A DNA stretch of 27,790 nt from a virus: positions 1 through 27,790 of IMG/VR virus record IMGVR_UViG_3300025096_000096; one strand, 5' to 3'. The notes under the pieces are model-generated. The model saw only the letters and a list, made by a program, of their open reading frames with translations, had not been told where the DNA came from and made no database searches. Shown piece after piece: positions 21,373-27,790 of the stretch. Each line of letters begins with the position of its first letter. Positions within the stretch are counted from its first letter, which is position 1. The translations under genes were made by a program, and so were the position numbers.

Positions 21373-21837
21373 TTAAAAGTCAGCTATTGCATTCAGATCA
21401 GTGCCACTAACGAACTCGCTAGATTCAAAAACTTTCTTAGCAAATTCAGGATCAAAACTATCGTCAGATAGTTTCAACACTTTCTCTTTTGAACCTTCAA
21501 CAGCATTCGGTAGTTTTAAATGATCAAGGAATGCTTGTGGCAATGGATTCATTTGCCTAACCAAGACTTGCTCATGATTTCTCTGAGCAATCCTAAAGTC
21601 ATAACCTAGTGCATCAAGAATGCCATTGATTCTTTCTCTAGTGGTTGGTGTATGCCATCCACATAGATCAATCTTCACAGATTTTGACTGGTCATATGAT
21701 CTAGCGATTTCAGCTATGCAGTTGTCATGCAAATAAAATCTAGAGATTAAATCTAAGGACACTACCTCAGTATTGGACTTCTTGTATTGATCGAAATTCA
21801 CAAATGCTTCTGAACTTTCTTTAGTAATTTTTCTCAT
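21373..21837 (-). CDS. Conserved phage protein, first gene of the long operon
   Basis: 154 aa from ATG 21837 (MRKITKESSEAFVNFDQYKKSNTEV) with AATAGGAGAAAAATT. The pattern AFVN-x-NTEV, LHDNCIAEIARSY, then KIDLCGWHTPTTRERINGIL is that of small phage proteins I have seen in many tailed phages (LHGN-IA, GW-T-TTR-RLN); function unknown. Here it carries an extra C-terminal half (residues 85-154). A degenerate near-palindrome copy lies in it at 21684. Confidence 0.8.
   Translation of the reverse strand: MRKITKESSEAFVNFDQYKKSNTEVVSLDLISRFYLHDNCIAEIARSYDQSKSVKIDLCGWHTPTTRERINGILDALGYDFRIAQRNHEQVLVRQMNPLPQAFLDHLKLPNAVEGSKEKVLKLSDDSFDPEFAKKVFESSEFVSGTDLNAIADF
21684..21695. repeat. Dispersed near-palindrome, copy 11 (one mismatch), inside a gene
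   Basis: TTGACTGGTCAT encodes YDQSK on the opposite strand. It may be a chance or weak copy. Confidence 0.45.
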
Positions 21838-21859
21838 AATTTTTCTCCTATTATGAATT

Positions 21860-21907
21860 GGGTTAATTCCCATTAATCACACTCGTTATGAATATGATTA
21901 AGGCGAA
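21860..21907 (-). promoter_or_regulatory. Leader element A (UUCGCC...AUUAAUGGG)
   Basis: Minus strand: UUCGCC then UUAAUCA pairing with UGAUUAA across 15 bases, then UGGGAAUUAACCC and the SD of the first operon gene. Compared with element B, the paired bases differ on both sides while pairing is kept (UUAAUCA/UGAUUAA versus UUAAUA/UAUUAA), and the flanks are nearly identical. Confidence 0.55.
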
Positions 21908-21919
21908 CTAAACTGTATT

Positions 21920-21950
21920 GCGAGAGCGAGGGGAGAAACCCCACTCTCGC
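21920..21950 (-). other. Strong GC-rich hairpin in the operon leader
   Basis: GCGAGAG and CTCTCGC with inner GGGG/CCCC form a stable stem; it has no T-tract on either strand. It divides the long leader from the element next to the first gene. Confidence 0.65.
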
Positions 21951-22377
21951 CAGTTATAAATAAATTCTTTGGACTATTCATATAGACCACGCTGATGCTC
22001 ATTACGATTTTCATCTTGGCTTACATCTATGAAGTATTTGATCAACCATTCCTAACTTAATCAGATTGATATCTTGCATAAATGAACCCCCTTTAGAGAC
22101 TCACACTTTAGGATTCCCATCCCTTGCTGTTGGCATTTGTTTCAGCCCTAGATTTAAATTGATAGTAGCGACAAATCTACAAACTCGCTTTCTCCTCTCT
22201 GCCATGTGGTTATCAGCCTGAATCGAACCACACTCCAAATTGGTCTAACATTTCTATCTGCTAGAGGACTTTCACTTCGTTGGTGTTTCAACCTTTAGGA
22301 CTCGTCCTTATCATCCTTCTGATCAGACGTTAGGTGTCTAGGAATTGACTTAAACCTAACCGATATCAAGTAAGTAA
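21951..22377 (-). ncRNA. Gene-free ~420-nt leader, probable structured RNA
   Basis: No ORF with a ribosome site is seen. Perfect inverted pairs are frequent: GTTAGGT/ACCTAAC (22329-22335, 22354-22360), AGGAC/GTCCT (22297-22308), TGTGGTT/AACCACA (22205-22232), GTTG/CAAC near 22280. A T-loop-like GGTTCGATTC occurs on the minus strand (22229-22220). It lies directly after a promoter, so it should be transcribed toward the operon. It may be a stand-alone RNA or a long regulatory leader; it fits no tRNA. Confidence 0.5.
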
Positions 22378-22405
22378 ATTATATCAAATGGGTATATTCA
22401 TACAA
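22378..22405 (-). promoter_or_regulatory. Sigma70-type promoter of the long operon
   Basis: Minus strand TTGTAT (22405-22400), a 16-bp spacer and a perfect TATAAT (22383-22378). The spacing matches the other two promoters found here. The start near 22371 would give a ~530-base leader before the first ATG at 21837. Confidence 0.65.
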
Positions 22406-22456
22406 GCATTAATATATCTAATTGATATCACTTATCCATAGATCAGAAAGTAAATA

Positions 22457-22468
22457 ATGACTGGTCAA
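22457..22468. repeat. Dispersed near-palindrome, copy 12 (one mismatch)
   Basis: ATGACTGGTCAA lies about 50 bp upstream of the operon promoter and 70 bp before the small terminase gene. It is the last copy; none was found in the packaging module to the right. Confidence 0.7.
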
Positions 22469-22530
22469 TATTAGGACTGCACAGAGGTATCATTTTGTAA
22501 TCTTGATCGGGGGGTGATGAGCATCATATA

Positions 22531-22547
22531 ATCAGTCTATGACTGAT
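22531..22547 (+). promoter_or_regulatory. Hairpin at the small terminase start codon
   Basis: ATCAGTC-TAT-GACTGAT is a 7-bp stem whose loop and first stem base hold the ATG (22539-22541). No Shine-Dalgarno is evident upstream; another small stem (TGATG/CATCA, 22515-22526) precedes it. Confidence 0.55.
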
Positions 22548-23006
22548 CGACCTAAACTGAAATCAATCCCTACTCTAACCAGTAAGCAAGAACTATTCTG
22601 TCAAGAATACGTCAAAGGCAACTCAGCTTCAGATGCATACAGGAAGATATACAACGTCAAGCAAGGAACAAAAGATAGTAGTGTCCACAGATCAGCACAT
22701 GAACTGTTAAACAACCCCAAGATATCCTCAAGGGTGCAATCACTAACAGCTAAGAAAGAAGCCAATTTACAAACTACAGCACACTCTCTCTCTCGCTACA
22801 TTGTGGAGCGACTGGTAGAAGAAACCAAAGGCGATAACCCTAGTAGCAGACTCAAAGCACTCGAACTCTTAGGCAAGCACAGAGAGATCGATATATTTAA
22901 TCCTGAGAGCAAAGTAAATGTCACAGTCAACCACAATAAGACCACTGCTGAACTAGAGTCAGAGATCAGAGACAAACTAAAGCTAGTCATAGGCAATGAT
23001 GACTAA
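22539..23006 (+). CDS. terS: Terminase small subunit
   Basis: 155 aa. The start LTSKQELFCQEYVKGNSASDAYRKIYNVKQGTKD and HRSAHELLNNPKISSRVQSL match the Terminase_2-type small subunit, with an N-terminal helix-turn-helix that binds the packaging site. The rest (VERLVEETKGDNPSSRLKALELLGKHREIDIF) is the oligomerisation part of the family. It recognises phage DNA and recruits the large subunit. It begins the packaging module; a winged-helix gene, an HNH gene and one unknown gene lie between it and the large subunit. Confidence 0.9.
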   Translation: MTDRPKLKSIPTLTSKQELFCQEYVKGNSASDAYRKIYNVKQGTKDSSVHRSAHELLNNPKISSRVQSLTAKKEANLQTTAHSLSRYIVERLVEETKGDNPSSRLKALELLGKHREIDIFNPESKVNVTVNHNKTTAELESEIRDKLKLVIGNDD

Positions 23007-23246
23007 CTAGAATCCCATCCGCATATCTGCGCACCAAAGACCTACCCCAAAGACTAACTAATATCCCATATACACCCCTACCCTACACCCCCCCCTAGAG
23101 CTATTGATTGTAGCAGAACACCACCGAACAGTAATTCACTCACTAGATTCCCAATTTTTATGACCCCCCCCTTCTTCTTTTCTTTGATCTACCATTCTGG
23201 TATCATTTACCTTTATTTATCAGGAATTAGCTCAAGGAATCCTAGT
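23007..23246 (+). other. Intergenic region with C-rich stretch and candidate operator
   Basis: No gene is seen. Runs of C occur near 23071-23096 and 23163-23170. TACCA-TTC-TGGTA (23190-23202) is a perfect inverted repeat just upstream of the LexA-like gene and may be its operator. Confidence 0.45.
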
Positions 23247-23486
23247 GTGGAAAAAAATTTAACAAAAAAACAGGCGGATTTACTGGAGTTTGTGGAGGAT
23301 TACTGGCTTGAACGCTACTGTGCGCCTACATACAAGGAAATTGCGGAGAATTTGGGTGTAAAAAGCGTGGGATGGGTGCATTCCTTAGTGGATGAGCTTG
23401 TTTCTAAGGGCATTTTACTAAAAAAGGGGCATCGAACCATCCGCCCCGCTCATCTGACGCAGAAACTCCTTGACAAGAAACTGTGA
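23247..23486 (+). CDS. LexA-like winged-helix DNA-binding protein
   Basis: 79 aa from the GTG at 23247 (AAGGA eight bases upstream); a frame upstream to 23160 is hydrophobic and probably not translated. MEKNLTKKQADLLEFVEDYWLERYCAPTYKEIAENLGVKSVGWVHSLVDELVSKGILLKKGHRTIRP is the LexA N-terminal winged helix; there is no peptidase domain, so it would not self-cleave. A lone DNA-binding domain suits a phage repressor or regulator of the packaging genes. Inverted TACCA/TGGTA sites lie on both sides of the gene. Confidence 0.88.
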   Translation: MEKNLTKKQADLLEFVEDYWLERYCAPTYKEIAENLGVKSVGWVHSLVDELVSKGILLKKGHRTIRPAHLTQKLLDKKL

Positions 23487-23671
23487 AGAGGTGTTAAATA
23501 CTATAATCCAGTGGATATACCGTCTCTAGTAAGTTACCAACTGGTTAAATACTAGATAGTTAAGAGGTTGGTATAGATATAGCTGGTAATATACTAGGTG
23601 GTATTAGTGATTTGGAAAGTGGTATGGAGAATATTGTTTGCCCTGCTGTTTTACATTGGGTTTGAGTTCAG
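23487..23671 (+). promoter_or_regulatory. Intergenic region rich in TACCA/TGGTA half-sites
   Basis: No gene is seen. Half-sites include TTACCAACTGGTTAA (near 23534), GGTTGGTATAG (near 23566) and GGTAATATACTAGGTGGTAT (near 23585). They resemble the sites before the LexA-like gene and before the primase gene (10425-10491), so one regulator may bind all three. Confidence 0.4.
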
Positions 23672-23968
23672 GTGAAAGGAAGGAACCCCAATAGTGAAGA
23701 AAAGCAGTGGATGGATTTCATCTGTCAACACGGATGTATCGTCTGCCGAAATGAAATGAGTGTATTCACTCCTTGTGAGCCGCACCATATCGAAGGCAGG
23801 ACGAAGGCGGGGGCGCATTTCTTGACAATACCACTATGCTGGGGACATCATCGCTCTGGCTACAATACCACTGAATGTGTTTCCCGCCACCCTTACAAAG
23901 CTGAGTTTCAAAAACGCTATGGTAAGGAAATGGACTTATTAGAACAAATGCGGGAGCTTCATGAGTGA
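23672..23968 (+). CDS. HNH-type endonuclease (Ref-like)
   Basis: 98 aa from a GTG at 23672; an inner ATG at 23711 is an alternative. C22-x2-C25 (GCIVCRNE), CEPHHIEGR, and IPLCWGHHRSGYNTTECVSRH form a cysteine-stabilised HNH-like site as in P1 Ref-type nucleases. HNH proteins encoded next to terminases take part in DNA cutting during packaging of many phages. The stop overlaps the next start by eight bases. Confidence 0.85.
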   Translation: MKGRNPNSEEKQWMDFICQHGCIVCRNEMSVFTPCEPHHIEGRTKAGAHFLTIPLCWGHHRSGYNTTECVSRHPYKAEFQKRYGKEMDLLEQMRELHE

Positions 23969-24860
23969 AGGAATTAAATCGTTAGCAACCACTGCGGGCT
24001 ATTTTGCGCCGGGTGCTGGAATCTTAGATGCAATGGGTATGTACCCTGCGGAGGGAAGTGTCAGCATGATGGAGAATTTAAAAGCAGGCGAGTTCGGTCA
24101 AGCAGGAATGCAAGGATTGGGTGCTTTAGGGGATGCATTGCTGTTGACTGGTGTGGGTGCGCCTTTGGGTTTAGGACTGAAAACGGTATCGAAAGCAGGC
24201 AAACTAGGTCGAGCACAGAAAGGAATGATCTTTCGAGGAAGAAAACATCGTGACAATATTACAAAAAACCCAATTTTTGAGTCGGATCAAATGGTGAAGG
24301 TTATGGGTAAGGAACTTCCTTTTAACTCAAAGCTGATGCATTTGCTGACTCCCAAGAAAGCAGGAGACAAACAAAACATTGAAGCCACATCGGATGTGTT
24401 GACTCAAATGTTTAAAAGAGACAGAAGTATTGCTGGTGCACCAAGTGCATCGGGTTCTGGCTCTAAGTATTTTACGCTAAAGAAAGATGTGGGACTTGGT
24501 ATGGATAATCCAGCAAGGGTCACTGTCAGGGTTTCTGATCATCCACCGAGACTAAAGGGTTTGGGTAAAGAGCGATCAGGTGGTCGCGGAGACAAACGAT
24601 TTAGAGAAGCGGATGTAAGAATTAATATTTCTCCAGACACGCCATCATCGATGAATGTAGAAGAAGCAATGGGTGCGATTAAAAATATGTATATCAAACC
24701 CGGCAAGATTGAAGAGATTGTTAGATCGGGTCGTAAGGTAACAGGCGAAGATTTATTGGTAGCCAGCATTAAAGATGGCAAAGTGGTATCTAAGAAAGCT
24801 CCATATCAATACAAAGAAGGTGGTATGACACCATTTGGAATGGATGTTTCTCAGTTGTAA
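23961..24860 (+). CDS. Polyvalent-protein-like protein of unknown function ahead of large terminase
   Basis: 299 aa. The N-terminal third (AGYFAPGAGILDAMGMYPAEGS, then LKAGEFGQAGMQGLGALGDALLLTGVGAPLGLGL) is a Gly/Ala-rich amphipathic segment that I associate with N-termini of phage polyvalent/internal virion proteins. The rest has a beta-rich block KYFTLKKDVGLGMDNPARVTVRVSDHPPRLKGLG followed by FREADVRINISPDTPSS. It is placed unusually, between HNH nuclease and terminase; ATG overlaps on both sides (8 bases, and TAATG). It may be ejected with the DNA or be an effector; no catalytic site is evident. Confidence 0.75.
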   Translation: MSEGIKSLATTAGYFAPGAGILDAMGMYPAEGSVSMMENLKAGEFGQAGMQGLGALGDALLLTGVGAPLGLGLKTVSKAGKLGRAQKGMIFRGRKHRDNITKNPIFESDQMVKVMGKELPFNSKLMHLLTPKKAGDKQNIEATSDVLTQMFKRDRSIAGAPSASGSGSKYFTLKKDVGLGMDNPARVTVRVSDHPPRLKGLGKERSGGRGDKRFREADVRINISPDTPSSMNVEEAMGAIKNMYIKPGKIEEIVRSGRKVTGEDLLVASIKDGKVVSKKAPYQYKEGGMTPFGMDVSQL

Positions 24861-26356
24861 TGCAGATTAATTCACAAACGATACAGAACATCAGCAATCT
24901 TTCTTACGATGAGAAGCTGGAGTTGCTTAAACAACTCGAAGAATTACAAAAAGCCAAGTTTAGAGAAGATTGTCAGGGTGACTTTATTACTTTTGTAAAG
25001 TCGGTTTGGCCCGCATTTATAGAAGGGGATCACCACAAGATCATGGCTGAAGAGTTTGGTCGTGTTGTCAATGGCGATTTAAAGCGTTTGATTATCAATA
25101 TGCCTCCTAGACATACCAAGAGTGAGTTTGCGTCTTATCTATTGCCTGCGTGGTTTCTAGGACATAAGCCAGAAGGAAAGGTGATTCAGACTGCACACAC
25201 CGCAGAACTCTCAGTGGGTTTCGGTAGAAAGGTGCGTAACTTGGTCGGTTCAAAGGATTACCAAAAGATATTTGATACTGTAAACCTGCAAGCGGATAGT
25301 AAAGCTGCGGGTCGATGGAATACCAACAAAGGCGGTGAGTATTTTGCGATTGGTGTTGGCGGTGCTGTAACTGGTAAAGGTGCGGATTTATTAATCATTG
25401 ATGATCCACACTCAGAGCAGGAAGGCGCAAGTGCCGATCCCAAAGTATTTGATAAGACTTTTGAGTGGTACACCTCAGGTCCTCGTCAGCGTTTACAACC
25501 GGGTGGTGCGATTGTGGTGGTAATGACCCGATGGCACAAACGAGATTTGACTGGAAACCTATTGAAAACCAGTATGAAACGTGGCGGAGAAGAATGGAGA
25601 GTCATTGAGTTTCCTGCAATCCTGCCTTCAGGCAAGTCACTTTGGCCCGGCTTTTGGAAGATAGAAGAACTTGAAGCCCTTAAAAAAGAGCTTCCTGTTT
25701 CAAAATGGTCTGCACAATATCAGCAAGACCCAACCAGTGAAGAAGGTGCATTGGTTAAAAGAGAGTGGTGGAATCGATGGGAAGAAGATCGACCACCGCA
25801 TTGTGAGTTTTTAATTCAGTCTTGGGACACCGCATTTCTTAAAACAGAGCGTGCCGACTATTCGGCTTGCACGACATGGGGAGTCTTTTACACAGACGAT
25901 GAAGATGGGAGAATGGCTCCCAATTTGATTTTGCTCGATGCGTTTAAAGAACGATTGGAGTTTCCAGAACTGAAGAAAGTGGCTTATAAGACATGGCAGA
26001 AGTATGAACCCGATGCGTTCATTGTCGAGTCGAAAGCCGCAGGAACACCCTTAATCTTTGAATTGAGATCAATGGGGATTCCTGTATCAGAATTTAGCCC
26101 ATCGAGAGGGAACGATAAAATAGCAAGAGTGAATGCGGTTGCAGATTTGTTTGCAACTGGAATAGTCTGGGCACCGGAAACCCGATGGGCAGATGAAGTC
26201 ATTGAAGAGTTTGCGGCTTTTCCGAATGCAGAGCATGACGATTTAGTGGACTCCAGCACTCAGGCTTTGTTAAGATTTAGACAAGGTGGTTTTGTCAGTC
26301 TTTACTCCGATGAAGAAGATGAACCCTTTTACGCAAGTAAAGCAGAGTATTATTAA
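24860..26356 (+). CDS. terL: Terminase large subunit
   Basis: 498 aa. ATPase: variant Walker A MPPRHTKSE (81-89), Walker B DLLIIDDPHS (176-185), and MTRWHKRDLTG motif. Nuclease (RNase H-like): D323 in IQSWDTAF, E390 in FIVESKAAG, and HDDLVDSST (459-467). It cuts concatemers and pumps DNA into the head through the portal. The ATG overlaps the stop of the previous gene (TAATG), and the portal gene follows two bases after its stop. Confidence 0.96.
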   Translation: MQINSQTIQNISNLSYDEKLELLKQLEELQKAKFREDCQGDFITFVKSVWPAFIEGDHHKIMAEEFGRVVNGDLKRLIINMPPRHTKSEFASYLLPAWFLGHKPEGKVIQTAHTAELSVGFGRKVRNLVGSKDYQKIFDTVNLQADSKAAGRWNTNKGGEYFAIGVGGAVTGKGADLLIIDDPHSEQEGASADPKVFDKTFEWYTSGPRQRLQPGGAIVVVMTRWHKRDLTGNLLKTSMKRGGEEWRVIEFPAILPSGKSLWPGFWKIEELEALKKELPVSKWSAQYQQDPTSEEGALVKREWWNRWEEDRPPHCEFLIQSWDTAFLKTERADYSACTTWGVFYTDDEDGRMAPNLILLDAFKERLEFPELKKVAYKTWQKYEPDAFIVESKAAGTPLIFELRSMGIPVSEFSPSRGNDKIARVNAVADLFATGIVWAPETRWADEVIEEFAAFPNAEHDDLVDSSTQALLRFRQGGFVSLYSDEEDEPFYASKAEYY

Positions 26357-26358
26357 TT

Positions 26359-27790
26359 ATGGCAATTGAAAAAATAACACCAGCAACACCAATAGAAGGT
26401 GAGTTAGAAGCAAGCGTTGAGATAGATATTATTGAGCCTAATGGTGCAGAGATGACCGAAGATGGCGGAATGATTATTGATTTTAATCCAGATGCTTTTG
26501 ATCCAAGCGATGACTTTTTTGCAAATTTAGCAGAAGAGATATCTGAAGATGATTTGCAAATCTTAGCGACTGAGCTTGTTGGTCAGTATCAAGGTGATCG
26601 AGATTCTAGGAACGATTGGGAAGAAACTTATATAAAAGGATTAGACCAGTTAGGACTAAAGATTGAAGATCGAACTCTACCTTGGCCCGGAGCGTGCGGT
26701 GTGTTTCACCCAATGCTTACAGAGGCTGTGGTTCGATTTCAAAGTCAGGCAGTCGGTGAGATATTTCCAGCTTCAGGACCAGTAAATACTAAAATATTTG
26801 GCAAGGTTACTCCTGAAAAAGAACAACAATCAAAAAGAGTTCAGGAATATATGAACTACTTATTGACTGATAGAATGACTGAATACCGAACTGAGACTGA
26901 AAAACTTTTGTTTTCATTGCCATTAGCGGGTTCAGCATTTAGAAAAGTTTATTACGATCCAAACATGGATAGACCATGTGCGATTTTTGTTCCTGCTGAA
27001 GATTTTATTGTGTCTTATGGTGCAACCGATCTTCAAATGGCAGAACGATCTACACACATTATGAAAAAAAATGCGAATGATGTGCGTAAACTACAGGTAT
27101 CAGGTTTTTATAGAGACATTGATTTGCCTGATCCATCGCCCGATCCAGATGATATTCGTAAAAAATACGATGAATTAACAGGCGATAGCTCAACTTATGA
27201 CTTTGATAATCGTTATACGCTGTTAGAAATGATGGTGAACTTAGACTTACAAGGCTTTGAAGATACTGATGATGAAGGAAACGAGACAGGGATTGCATTG
27301 CCTTATGTGGTTACCATTGATGTTTCAAGCAATAGCATCTTATCAATTCGTAGGAATTGGTACGAGAAAGACAACAATCGAATGATGCGACAACACTTTG
27401 CACATTATCAATATTTACCGGGTCTTGGATTTTATGGATTTGGTTTAGTGCATTTAATTGGTGGATTGGCAAAATCTGCTACTTCTTTATTAAGACAATT
27501 AGTAGATGCAGGAACACTATCGAACTTGCCGGGTGGTCTAAAGTCCAGAGGGCTTAGAATTAAAGGAGATGATACTCCGATTATGCCGGGTGAGTTTAGA
27601 GATGTAGATATTCCCGGTGGTGCAATTAGGGACAACATTACATTTCTTCCTTACAAAGAACCATCAGCAACTCTTTATCAGTTGCTAGGAAACATTGTCG
27701 AAGAAGGAAGAAGGTTTACCAGTGCATCAGACTTAAATGTTAGTGACATGAACTCAGAAGCTCCAGTTGGAACAACGCTGGCGATTCTTG
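26359..27790 (+). CDS. Portal protein, P22 type (3' end outside window)
   Basis: The frame runs open from ATG 26359 to the last base, 477 codons. Typical features are an acidic N-terminus, WEETYIKGLDQLGLKIEDRTLPWPGACGVFHPMLTEAVVRFQSQAVGEIFPASGP, then MNYLLTDRMTEYRTETEKLLFSLPLAGSAFRKVYYDP, and VPAEDFIVSYGATDLQMAERSTHIM. This is the P22-like portal family of podovirus-type and related phages. Twelve copies form the ring at the head vertex. The order terS...terL-portal is normal. Confidence 0.93.
   Translation, partial: MAIEKITPATPIEGELEASVEIDIIEPNGAEMTEDGGMIIDFNPDAFDPSDDFFANLAEEISEDDLQILATELVGQYQGDRDSRNDWEETYIKGLDQLGLKIEDRTLPWPGACGVFHPMLTEAVVRFQSQAVGEIFPASGPVNTKIFGKVTPEKEQQSKRVQEYMNYLLTDRMTEYRTETEKLLFSLPLAGSAFRKVYYDPNMDRPCAIFVPAEDFIVSYGATDLQMAERSTHIMKKNANDVRKLQVSGFYRDIDLPDPSPDPDDIRKKYDELTGDSSTYDFDNRYTLLEMMVNLDLQGFEDTDDEGNETGIALPYVVTIDVSSNSILSIRRNWYEKDNNRMMRQHFAHYQYLPGLGFYGFGLVHLIGGLAKSATSLLRQLVDAGTLSNLPGGLKSRGLRIKGDDTPIMPGEFRDVDIPGGAIRDNITFLPYKEPSATLYQLLGNIVEEGRRFTSASDLNVSDMNSEAPVGTTLAIL

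Noticed and set aside
22205-22232. tRNA gene suggested by GGTTCGATTC on the minus strand
   Set aside because: The bases next to the T-loop-like motif do not form a T-stem, and no acceptor or anticodon arm could be placed.
22320-22345. Fifth hammerhead suggested by CTGATCAGAAGG in the long leader
   Set aside because: CUGAUCA lacks the required G8, and no matching GAAA and stem III were found.
3876-22468. CRISPR array
   Set aside because: The repeats are dispersed over 18 kb with unequal spacing and are not separated by spacers of even length.
23160-23246. N-terminal hydrophobic extension of the LexA-like protein
   Set aside because: No ribosome site at the upstream ATG; the GTG at 23247 has AAGGA and starts exactly at the LexA domain.
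24144-24155. TTGACTGGTG as another near-palindrome copy in the packaging module
   Set aside because: Only one arm matches; it lies in coding sequence and fits chance.

Overview
The window is part of the genome of a tailed bacteriophage (Caudoviricetes). It carries a small terminase, large terminase and P22-type portal in order, a T7/Twinkle-like primase-helicase, a RusA resolvase, a DUF1071-type annealing protein with a PD-(D/E)XK nuclease, and a very large polyvalent/internal virion protein. It is AT-rich and densely packed, with many start/stop overlaps. The host cannot be fixed from the sequence; the gene set resembles podovirus-like phages of free-living, perhaps marine, proteobacteria.

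Layout: (1) 1-3873 (+) is the 3' part of a giant structural/polyvalent protein. (2) 9601 down to 4162 (-) is the left replication/recombination operon, with a consensus promoter at 9636-9663: nuclease, DUF1071 annealing protein, a small protein with an SSB-like tip, DUF3310, small membrane proteins and a DNA methyltransferase. (3) 9698-12754 (+) diverges from it and encodes RusA, a small protein, primase-helicase and an unknown protein. (4) 14222 down to 12751 (-) is a short operon ending in a ribbon-helix-helix protein. (5) 22370 down to 14638 (-) is a long operon with MoxR AAA+ ATPase, a middle partner, a vWA/metallopeptidase protein and small proteins, closed by an intrinsic terminator at 14566-14618. 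(6) 22539-27790 (+) is the packaging module: small terminase, LexA-like winged helix, HNH nuclease, a polyvalent fragment, large terminase and portal (cut by the window end).

The most remarkable content is RNA. In operon (5), four intergenic spaces hold sequences that fold as hammerhead self-cleaving ribozymes on the coding (minus) strand: two type I (21315-21372, 16325-16381) and two type III (19409-19461, 20680-20763). Each lies between the stop of one gene and the Shine-Dalgarno of the next. One starts inside the upstream coding sequence, with its stop codon in stem II. One has its stem II replaced by three consecutive hairpins. One lies between an 11-nt perfect anti-Shine-Dalgarno, shown in a three-way-junction RNA, and the Shine-Dalgarno it matches, so cleavage would cut the two apart. 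The other leaders of this operon carry further structured RNA: a repeated covarying element, a pseudoknot and a ~400-nt gene-free leader. The operon may thus be a polycistron cut by its own ribozymes into separate messages, around a MoxR/vWA machine.

A second signal is a 12-bp near-palindrome (TTGAC-TG-GTCAA, best form AATATTGACTGGTCAATATT) in about 12 copies. The first lies right after the stop of the structural gene at 3873 and the last just before the small terminase gene, so the copies span exactly the non-structural region. Several copies form long minus-strand RNA hairpins with G-U pairs.
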